DNA of 42,503 nt, taken from an uncultured Acetatifactor sp. Lineage in GTDB: Bacteria; Bacillota; Clostridia; Lachnospirales; Lachnospiraceae. The stretch is taken from assembly GCA_947625675.1 (NCBI GenBank), contig CANQPH010000024.1:1-42503 (forward strand), written 5' to 3'. Made by a program: the position numbers and the translations under genes. Shown in pieces: positions 36,492-42,503 of this stretch; position 1 is the stretch's first letter; the number at the start of each line of letters is the position of its first letter. The notes beneath the pieces are model-generated. The model was not told the origin of the DNA. It was given only the letters and a program-made list of their open reading frames with translations, and searched no databases.

Positions 36492-37814
36492 TTATTTTCC
36501 CTGATTTTTCCCTCTTTTTTCCTCCAAAAGCAGTTCCGCCAACTTTATTCCAATACAGCTGACGGCCACTGCCGACACGCTCAGCATCCTGAACGTAAAG
36601 GAGGTATGAAGGGCGGAATGATGCTGCACCACCAAAAGCCAGGCAAGCGGTCCGAAAAAGACGACCGCAAAGGGAAGCAGCGCATTCAGCAGCTTCAGAG
36701 GTTTGATCCGGACAAACGCCAGGATGAGCAAAACAAGCGCTACCGCCGCCAGAAGTCCCGCCGCAATCGGATAAAATACAGACTGGTATTCCTGCAAAAG
36801 CAGGCCGAGCGTATATAGACTTCCATTCAGCCTGGGACGTCCGCCCACCACGTCCGACCACCCGAAAAGCGAGCTGGCCGCATCTTTGATCGTGCCGGAG
36901 CGAAGCGTCACCTCCGCCAAAACCCATTTCCCAGCCCAGAAGCACGCATATCCCACGCCCCAGCAGACGGGCAGACCGACCACCTCCGCAAGCTGCCCTC
37001 CCGGATTCTCCCTCTTTTTAATAAGGAAGAAAACGCAAAGTGCAAACCCGAGGGGCACGATCGGATAAGTCAGGAAATCAAAATAGGCCACCGCAATGCC
37101 GAGAGAGAAGAAAAATACCGGATACCAGTTGTCCTGCTCCATTTTTTCATGAAAGACCAAGATCAGCGAAATCGCCGCCAGGGTGATGATCCAGCAGATC
37201 GACATGGACAAAGATGTCATCATTAAAACGGGCTTCATGAACAACATGCCGCCAAGCAGGGCGGGAAACACGCCATAGGCTTTCCGCCGAAGGGACAGCA
37301 GGAGCACCAGGAGCAGAAGAAGCACCTGAAGAACGACTGCGATCACCGTCACCTGACTCCAGGTGAAGAAGAACAACAGCGGTTTGAGGAACACCAAATA
37401 ACCGTGCCAGTATCTGGCATAGTTATGCAGGAACATTCCTTCCACATTTTCATCTCTTACATAATCTGACAAAGACAACTCAGGTGTCCACGTGTCCTGG
37501 CTCAGGTCATGATGATAAATCCACATGGCATGTTCAAAGGCATTTCGTCCTTCCACCTTTTCCGCCGCATTCTGCACCATGATCGCATCGGTAAAGCTGA
37601 CCCGTCCATTCCGGATATACTGCGCCAGAGGACTTCTTGCGGAAAGCGCTTCCTCCGTCGGAATCATCTGCTCCAGGGAGGCCTCTATATGGCTCTTTAT
37701 CCTGTCCGTGGGAATACAGAATATGAGAACAAGAAGCACTGTTCCGAGAACAGCGCTCCCGATAGAAACCATGACGACCCGCCTGAGCAGCTTCAGCAGA
37801 ACACCCTTGTCCAT
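36492..37814 (-). CDS. Polytopic membrane protein of unknown function inserted in the ribosomal operon
   Basis: A 440-residue protein with about ten hydrophobic segments. An N-terminal anchor (about 12-33) is followed by a large extracytoplasmic loop (about 35-135, with HAMWIYHHDLSQDTW and HNYARYWHGYL), then closely packed helices to a basic C-terminus. The build resembles GT-C glycosyltransferases or polymer-export proteins, but I see no diagnostic motif. It starts 5 bases after infA and ends 74 bases before rpmJ, so it must be cotranscribed with translation genes. Its ribosome binding site is weak, which could keep expression low. The order infA-rpmJ is normally uninterrupted. Confidence 0.8.
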   Translation of the reverse strand: MDKGVLLKLLRRVVMVSIGSAVLGTVLLVLIFCIPTDRIKSHIEASLEQMIPTEEALSARSPLAQYIRNGRVSFTDAIMVQNAAEKVEGRNAFEHAMWIYHHDLSQDTWTPELSLSDYVRDENVEGMFLHNYARYWHGYLVFLKPLLFFFTWSQVTVIAVVLQVLLLLLVLLLSLRRKAYGVFPALLGGMLFMKPVLMMTSLSMSICWIITLAAISLILVFHEKMEQDNWYPVFFFSLGIAVAYFDFLTYPIVPLGFALCVFFLIKKRENPGGQLAEVVGLPVCWGVGYACFWAGKWVLAEVTLRSGTIKDAASSLFGWSDVVGGRPRLNGSLYTLGLLLQEYQSVFYPIAAGLLAAVALVLLILAFVRIKPLKLLNALLPFAVVFFGPLAWLLVVQHHSALHTSFTFRMLSVSAVAVSCIGIKLAELLLEEKRGKNQGK

Positions 37815-37819
37815 AAAAC

Positions 37820-38038
37820 CTATTTATCCCTCCAAATGATACGTCCCTTTGTCAGGTCATAGGGCGACAATTCCAGCGTCACCCGGTCTCCCGGCAAAAT
37901 ACGGATGAAATTTTGACGAAGCTTTCCGCTGATATGTGCAAGCACCCGATGACCGTTTTCCAATTCCACTTGAAACATGGTATTGGGCAGCTTTTCCACA
38001 ACAACTCCTTCGATTTCGATCACATCGCTTTTCGACAT
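37820..38038 (-). CDS. infA: Translation initiation factor IF-1
   Basis: A 72-residue OB-fold protein that binds the A site of the 30S subunit during initiation. [18 protein letters not shown] and the [24 protein letters not shown] region match the family, by pattern. GGAGG lies 6 bases before the ATG. Follows the KOW gene by 12 bases. Confidence 0.97.
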   Translation of the reverse strand: MSKSDVIEIEGVVVEKLPNTMFQVELENGHRVLAHISGKLRQNFIRILPGDRVTLELSPYDLTKGRIIWRDK

Positions 38039-38050
38039 ATATATCCTCCA

Positions 38051-38314
38051 TCATTCTTTCTGAGCCAAATACTGCTTGATTGCATATCTGATTTCATTGT
38101 CAACATTCGCATCCCGGTTCTCCAAAAGAGACAGGAGATCCTCTCCCACAAAACGGTTGGTCAACTGAACATGCTTCCGTTTCTTCTTCTTCGGTGCGGC
38201 GGATATTTTCAACCGGCCATCGGACAGGTAAAGGTATTCACCTTCCTCCGCTACCACCACGTAAACTTTGTCTTTGTCATGCCCCGCCTTAGAAATCACG
38301 AATCTTCCTATCAT
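38051..38314 (-). CDS. KOW-domain RNA-binding protein (L14e-like)
   Basis: An 87-residue protein. The N-terminal KOW-type beta barrel (GRFVISKAGHDKDKVYVVV) is followed by a Lys-rich stretch (KKKKRK at about 42-47) and a short helical tail. It resembles the clostridial protein annotated as ribosomal L14e/L6e/L27e-like that sits between map and infA. A ribosome- or rRNA-binding role is inferred from fold and position only. Confidence 0.88.
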   Translation of the reverse strand: MIGRFVISKAGHDKDKVYVVVAEEGEYLYLSDGRLKISAAPKKKKRKHVQLTNRFVGEDLLSLLENRDANVDNEIRYAIKQYLAQKE

Positions 38315-38378
38315 ATTCCATCTCCCGGGCCAGCATGCCCTGACATTTTCATCCGAAACCCGGAACTTCCGACCCTCA

Positions 38379-39131
38379 TCAATACAAAGTCAGGATTTCC
38401 GGATCCCCTTCCGTGATCAGCACCGTGTTCTCGTAATGAGCCGACCAGGAACCGTCCTGCGTTACCACGGTCCAATCATCGTCCAGCCATTCCACGTCGG
38501 CCCTGCCCATATTGATCATCGGCTCTATGGCCAGCGTCATTCCCGGACGAAGCCTGGGACCTCAGCGAAGCTGACGGAAATTGGGGATCTCCGGATCCTC
38601 GTGAAGATGTGATCCGATCCCGTGTCCCACCAGATCTCTGACAATTCCGTAGCCGTAGGGTCTTACAAAAGCATCGATGGCGTTGGAAATGTCAAACAGA
38701 TGATTTCCCGCCCTCGCCATCTTGATACCGGCGAAAAAGCTCTCCCGGGTCACGTCAATAAGCTGTCTGGCTTCCTTGGAGATCTGTCCCACTCCGTGAG
38801 TTCTGGCCGCATCGGAATGATAGCCCTTGTAAATCAGCCCCGCATCCAGGCTCACGATATCGCCTTCCTGCAGGATTCTGTTTTTGTGGGGAATTCCATG
38901 CACCACCTCGTCATTGACGGAAACGCAAATGCTGGCGGGATAACCGTTATAATCCTTGAAGTTGGGCACGCATCCCAGCTTCCGGATCAGGGACTCCCCC
39001 ATGGCGTCGATATCCCAGGTGGACATTCCCGGCCGAATGGCTTCCTCCAGCTCCTTATGCACGATGGCCAGAAGTCTGCAGGATTCCCGCATCAGCTCGA
39101 TCTCTCTCTCGGATTTTATCGTTATCGCCAT
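38379..39131 (-). CDS. map: Methionine aminopeptidase interrupted by an in-frame TGA at codon 190
   Basis: Type I methionine aminopeptidase removes the initiator Met from new proteins. The frame from ATG 39131 to 38379 is exactly 250 codons, the normal length, except that codon 190 (38564-38562) is TGA. Before it come metal ligands Asp96, Asp107 and His170. After it, in the same frame and fully conserved, come [15 protein letters not shown] with Glu203 and HYENT with Glu234. All five match the E. coli positions minus one. Termination at the TGA gives a 189-residue protein without two metal ligands, almost surely inactive. Related proteins have Arg there, so one base change (for example CGA to TGA) explains it. 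Options: recent mutation, sequencing error, or readthrough. Follows adk by 2 bases. Confidence 0.93.
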
Positions 39132-39133
39132 GA

Positions 39134-39778
39134 CTATTTCTCCAGAATTTTCATGATGGCTTCAAACACCTGATTCATCTCCTGGGTGCCGTCCACGACC
39201 TTGAGGATTCCTTTTGCATCATAATAATCGATCAAAGGCTGCGTCTGGTCATGATAAACCTTCAGTCTGTTCCGCACCGTTTCCGGCTTGTCATCCTCCC
39301 GCAGGACCAAAGGCTGTCCGCAGTGATCACAGATGCCTTCCTTCTTGGGCGGAACATGCTCCACGTGATAGGTGGCCCCGCAGGACAAGCAAGCCCTTCT
39401 GCCGGACATCCTCTTAATGATGCTCTCGTCCGGCACGTCCACGTCAATGGCCACATCAATGGCGTCTCCCAGCTTTCCAAGCTCCTGGTCCAACACCTCC
39501 GCCTGGGGAATGGTGCGGGGAAATCCGTCCAGCACGTAACCATTCCTGCAATCCTCCTGGCCCACCCGGTCAAGCAATATCCTCACGGTCAGCTCATCCG
39601 GCACCAGCAGTCCCTGATCCATATATTTTTTGGCCTCTTTGCCAAGTTCGGTCCCGTTCTTGATGTTGGCCCTGAAAATATCGCCAGTGGATACATGGGG
39701 AATCCCGTATTTTTCAGCGATCATAATCGCCTGGGTCCCTTTGCCGGCGCCAGGTGCGCCTAACATAATGATCTTCAT
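39134..39778 (-). CDS. adk: Adenylate kinase
   Basis: A 214-residue enzyme that interconverts ATP plus AMP and two ADP. The P-loop [10 protein letters not shown] is at residues 7-16. The LID domain carries a zinc site of two CxxC pairs (CLSCGATY and CDHCGQ), as in Gram-positive long-form kinases. ATG 39778 is chosen over TTG 39790, which abuts the GGAGG site. It is encoded between secY and map, as in many bacteria. Confidence 0.96.
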   Translation of the reverse strand: MKIIMLGAPGAGKGTQAIMIAEKYGIPHVSTGDIFRANIKNGTELGKEAKKYMDQGLLVPDELTVRILLDRVGQEDCRNGYVLDGFPRTIPQAEVLDQELGKLGDAIDVAIDVDVPDESIIKRMSGRRACLSCGATYHVEHVPPKKEGICDHCGQPLVLREDDKPETVRNRLKVYHDQTQPLIDYYDAKGILKVVDGTQEMNQVFEAIMKILEK

Positions 39779-39813
39779 GATACCCGTCAACCTCCATATG
39801 TCATAAACAATGC

Positions 39814-39892
39814 CCGCCCGGCAAATTCACATGTCGGGCGGCCCATACAATAAAATCCAACATATCCGGGCAATCACAAAGACCGCCCGGAT
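39814..39892 (-). promoter_or_regulatory. Two hairpins in the secY-adk gap, possible attenuator or terminator
   Basis: ATCCGGGC / GCCCGGAT (39864-39871 with 39885-39892) and CCGCCCG / CGGGCGG (39814-39820 with 39835-39841). On the minus strand the second is followed by ATTGTTTATG, a weak T tract. They could lower expression of adk and the genes beyond. Confidence 0.45.
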
Positions 39893-39908
39893 ACTGGTCC
39901 GACTTGTT

Positions 39909-41231
39909 CTAGTCGTTCAGGAATCCCTTGTAGTTGCGCACAAGCATCTGGGATTCCACCTGCTTCAGCGTTTCCAGAATGACACTGACGATAATGATCA
40001 GGCTGGTACCGCCAAAGGATACCCTTGCGCCGAAGATGCCGCTGAAGATATAAGGTATGATCGCCACGATGGTCAGGCCCACGGCGCCGATAAACACGAT
40101 ATAGTTCAGCACCCTGGTCAGATAATCGCTGGTAGGTGCACCGGGTCTGATTCCCGGGATGAAACCACCCTGCTTCTTCATATTGTCGGCCACCATCAAC
40201 GGGTTAAAGGTGATGGAAGTATAGAAATAAGCGAAAAACACGATCAATACAATATACACCAGCATGCCGATGGAATAAATCGGGGCGGCGGGGTTGCACC
40301 AGTTGGAGCTGTTCATTCCCCGCAGGATCTCACCCCAGAAGCCCGTTCCCTGATATCCCACGAAAGAGCAGATGATAATGGGGAACTGCAAAATGGACTG
40401 GGCGAAGATCACGGGAATCACGCCTGCGGTGTTCACGCGCAGCGGAATGTTGGAAGTCTGTCCTCCCACCATTTTCCTGCCCTGCATCTTCTTGGCATAC
40501 TGAACCGGAATCTTGCGAATGCCGTCATTGAGGATGATTACCAGGATCACCACGCCGATAATCACTGCGAAAATGATCACTGCGGCCAAAATTGCGGTGG
40601 CCGGAGCGGTGTCAAATTTGCTGAACACGAATTGTTCAAACAGCCCTCCAATGTCTGACGGCAGCCTGGAAATGATATTGATTACCAAAACGATGGAAAT
40701 ACCGTTTCCAATACCATTCTCCGTAATCCGCTCTCCAACCCACATCAGGAAGGCACTGCCTGCCGTCAGGGTTGCGATGGCGGTAATCACGTTGAGCGCA
40801 TTAAAATCAGTAAGCAGCCCCTGTCTTCCAAAGCCGATGGCCATGGCGGTGGACTGGATCAGAGCAAGACCGACCGTCACGTATCTGGTGATAGCCACGA
40901 TCTTTTTCCGGCCTTCATTGCCGTCCCTCTGCATCTCTTCCAATGCGGGAATCGCAATGGTGAGCAGCTGCATGATGATGGAGGATGTGATATACGGGCT
41001 GATATTCAAAGCCAGGATGGACATGTTCTCAAAGGAACCGCCGGTGATGGCATTGAAAAAGCTGAAGGCGTCTCCCGACTGCTCTGCAAACCACTGCTGG
41101 AAAAAAGCGGTATTGATCCCGGGCACGGGAAGCTGTGACCCGATACGGATCACAACCAGCATGCCCAAAGTATATAGAATCTTTTTTCTGATCTCAACGA
41201 TCTTAAATGCGTTCTTAAGCGTTGTAAGCAT
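39909..41231 (-). CDS. secY: Preprotein translocase subunit SecY
   Basis: A 440-residue, ten-helix channel of the Sec translocon. The plug and lateral-gate region (MSILALNISPYITSSIIMQLL) and cytoplasmic loops (QRDGNEGRKK; the QYAKKMQGRKMVGG loop) are typical. It starts 1 base after the rplO stop, so translation is probably coupled. Normal position between rplO and adk. Confidence 0.97.
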   Translation of the reverse strand: MLTTLKNAFKIVEIRKKILYTLGMLVVIRIGSQLPVPGINTAFFQQWFAEQSGDAFSFFNAITGGSFENMSILALNISPYITSSIIMQLLTIAIPALEEMQRDGNEGRKKIVAITRYVTVGLALIQSTAMAIGFGRQGLLTDFNALNVITAIATLTAGSAFLMWVGERITENGIGNGISIVLVINIISRLPSDIGGLFEQFVFSKFDTAPATAILAAVIIFAVIIGVVILVIILNDGIRKIPVQYAKKMQGRKMVGGQTSNIPLRVNTAGVIPVIFAQSILQFPIIICSFVGYQGTGFWGEILRGMNSSNWCNPAAPIYSIGMLVYIVLIVFFAYFYTSITFNPLMVADNMKKQGGFIPGIRPGAPTSDYLTRVLNYIVFIGAVGLTIVAIIPYIFSGIFGARVSFGGTSLIIIVSVILETLKQVESQMLVRNYKGFLND

Positions 41232-41232
41232 C

Positions 41233-41670
41233 TTAAATCACCTCTGCAGTTCCGCCAAGAGCTTCGATCTTCTCCTTTGCAGAAGCGCTGAAGGCATTAA
41301 CCTTGACCGTAAGCTTCTTGGTAAATTCTCCATATCCGAGCACTTTCACGCCATCCCTGGGCTTTTTGATCACCCCGGCGGCGATCAAGGCTTCGATATC
41401 GACCACGGAGTCATTCTCAAAACGCTCCAGCTCGCTGATATTGATCGCAACGATATCCTTGGCGTTCCTGTTGGTGAAGCCTCTCTTGGGGAGACGTCTG
41501 TACAGAGGCATCTGACCGCCTTCAAAACCAGGCCTGGGCGCCCCGGAACGAGCCTTCTGGCCCTTATGGCCATAACCGGCTGTCTTGCCGTTGCCTGAAC
41601 CATGTCCCCGACCCTTTCTGAAACTGTTGTGCTTAGAGCCTTCAGCAGGTCTCAAATTGGATAAATCCAT
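41233..41670 (-). CDS. rplO: 50S ribosomal protein L15
   Basis: A 145-residue early-assembly protein of the large subunit. The Gly/Arg/Lys-rich N-terminal extension ([21 protein letters not shown]) is present, and the C-terminal domain follows. GAGGTG precedes the ATG. Standard place between rpmD and secY. Confidence 0.97.
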   Translation of the reverse strand: MDLSNLRPAEGSKHNSFRKGRGHGSGNGKTAGYGHKGQKARSGAPRPGFEGGQMPLYRRLPKRGFTNRNAKDIVAINISELERFENDSVVDIEALIAAGVIKKPRDGVKVLGYGEFTKKLTVKVNAFSASAKEKIEALGGTAEVI

Positions 41671-41691
41671 TCTTTACACCTCCTTGTCTGC

Positions 41692-41877
41692 TTATACTTC
41701 TTCAACTTTAATTAAGTGACTAATCTGACGAATCTGCCCTCTCGTAGCTGCATTATCCGGAAGCACGATGGATTTGTTCAGCTTGCGAAGGCCCATGGAT
41801 TCAGCCGTCTTCCTGTTCCTCGGCACGGCCCCGATGGTGGACTTTACCAAAGTGATCTTCAACATTTTATCTGCCAT
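41692..41877 (-). CDS. rpmD: 50S ribosomal protein L30
   Basis: A 61-residue large-subunit protein. KITLVKSTIGAVPRNRKTAE and the GLRKLN core are canonical. Found between rpsE and rplO as usual. Confidence 0.96.
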   Translation of the reverse strand: MADKMLKITLVKSTIGAVPRNRKTAESMGLRKLNKSIVLPDNAATRGQIRQISHLIKVEEV

Positions 41878-41903
41878 TGTGATTCTCCTTTCTGATCAAA
41901 TCC

Positions 41904-42413
41904 TCAAGCGAGAACTTCTTCTACGGATTTGCCGCGATTCTTTGCCACTTCTTCAGGAGCTTTCAACTGACTTAAACCTGTGAGCGTCGCAAGCACGACA
42001 TTCTGTTTGTTGTTGGAACCAAGAGACTTGGTACGGATGTTCTTGATGCCTGCGAGTTCGCAGACCACACGGGCCGGACCTCCGGCGATGATGCCGGTAC
42101 CTTCCGGAGCCTTCTTCAAAAGCACGCTGGCGGAACCGAAGTTTCCCAGGAAATCATGGGGAATGGAATTGTTCTCATCCCGCACGATCTCGATCACATG
42201 CTTGATCGCATCTTCCTTTCCCTTGCGGATGGCTTCAGGAATTTCCACAGCCTTGCCAAGCCCTGCGCCCACATGACCGTTGCCGTCGCCAACCACCACC
42301 AGTGCGGTAAAACGGATGTTGCGTCCGCCCTTTACAGTCTTGGTCACTCGCTTGATGGTGACGACTTTGTCCGTCAATTCAAACTGGCTTGCATCTATGA
42401 TTGTACGTCTCAT
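41904..42413 (-). CDS. rpsE: 30S ribosomal protein S5
   Basis: A 169-residue small-subunit protein important for decoding accuracy. [22 protein letters not shown], then [10 protein letters not shown] and EVPEAIRKG-like segments, followed by [19 protein letters not shown], are canonical. Standard place between rplR and rpmD. Confidence 0.97.
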   Translation of the reverse strand: MRRTIIDASQFELTDKVVTIKRVTKTVKGGRNIRFTALVVVGDGNGHVGAGLGKAVEIPEAIRKGKEDAIKHVIEIVRDENNSIPHDFLGNFGSASVLLKKAPEGTGIIAGGPARVVCELAGIKNIRTKSLGSNNKQNVVLATLTGLSQLKAPEEVAKNRGKSVEEVLA

Positions 42414-42429
42414 AATTTGCTCTCCTCTC

Positions 42430-42503
42430 CTAGAATTCTAAGCCAGCTTCTCTGGCTGCGTCAGCTAACGCTGCGATTTTGCCATGATATATAAAGCCGC
42501 CTC
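42430..42503 (-). CDS. rplR: 50S ribosomal protein L18, C-terminal part (cut by window edge)
   Basis: The last 23 codons plus stop TAG (42432-42430) encode [20 protein letters not shown] followed by LEF, the typical L18 C-terminus. The 5' part is outside the window. Confidence 0.9.
   Translation of the reverse strand, partial: GGFIYHGKIAALADAAREAGLEF

Noticed and set aside
38562..38564. Selenocysteine at the map TGA
   Set aside because: The position is Arg in relatives and not a redox site, and the downstream hairpin is not a convincing bacterial SECIS. Left as a mutation, error or readthrough question.
38379..39131. A reassigned genetic code with UGA as a sense codon
   Set aside because: Many genes here end at TGA, including the SDR, DAHP synthase, GH127, kinase and ASKHA genes. 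UGA is therefore a normal stop.

Overview
The window is a chromosomal segment from a GC-rich member of the Clostridia, most likely a gut Lachnospiraceae. This rests on gene content, not on a database search. The signs are a ribosomal operon carrying a small KOW-domain gene between map and infA, an L17 protein with a long lineage-type insertion, ecfA1-ecfA2-ecfT-truA directly after rplQ, a DUF4250 gene, a DUF4367-type membrane protein and an Rpn-family nuclease remnant.

Left part (1-10.2 kb): thioredoxin reductase (-) lies back to back with an SDR oxidoreductase (+). A carbohydrate cluster follows: DUF2264 and GH88 (-), divergent from a LacI-type regulator (+), then a GH127 beta-L-arabinofuranosidase-type enzyme (-). 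Overlapping divergent promoters sit between GH88 and lacI. A tocopherol-cyclase-like protein (+) follows. Middle part (10.2-19.3 kb): a decayed Rpn gene, a secreted protein, a one-pass DUF4367-like protein, a type I DAHP synthase (+), a degenerate HD-GYP protein translationally coupled to a hybrid histidine kinase, and a membrane-anchored polysaccharide deacetylase.

Right part (19.3-42.5 kb) is almost entirely minus strand. In transcription order it runs rplR (partial), rpsE, rpmD, rplO, secY, adk, map, KOW gene, infA, an unexpected membrane-protein gene, rpmJ, rpsM, rpsK, rpsD, rpoA, rplQ and a terminator. A new promoter then precedes ecfA1, ecfA2, ecfT, truA, a lacZ-type GH2 enzyme, a large transglutaminase-like protein, DUF4250, a RACo-like ASKHA protein and a solute-binding lipoprotein.

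Three things stand out. (1) map carries an in-frame TGA at codon 190 of an otherwise intact 250-codon frame, upstream of two of the five metal ligands. (2) Short degenerate tandem repeats are scattered across the window. Inside genes their periods are multiples of three (15, 21, 24, 36 bp) and they give low-complexity linkers in otherwise conserved enzymes. At gene ends the periods are 19 and 32 bp. (3) The ribosomal operon is disturbed by a membrane-protein gene between infA and rpmJ and by a cluster of repeated hairpins between rpsM and rpsK. No CRISPR array, rRNA, tRNA, insertion sequence or prophage was seen.
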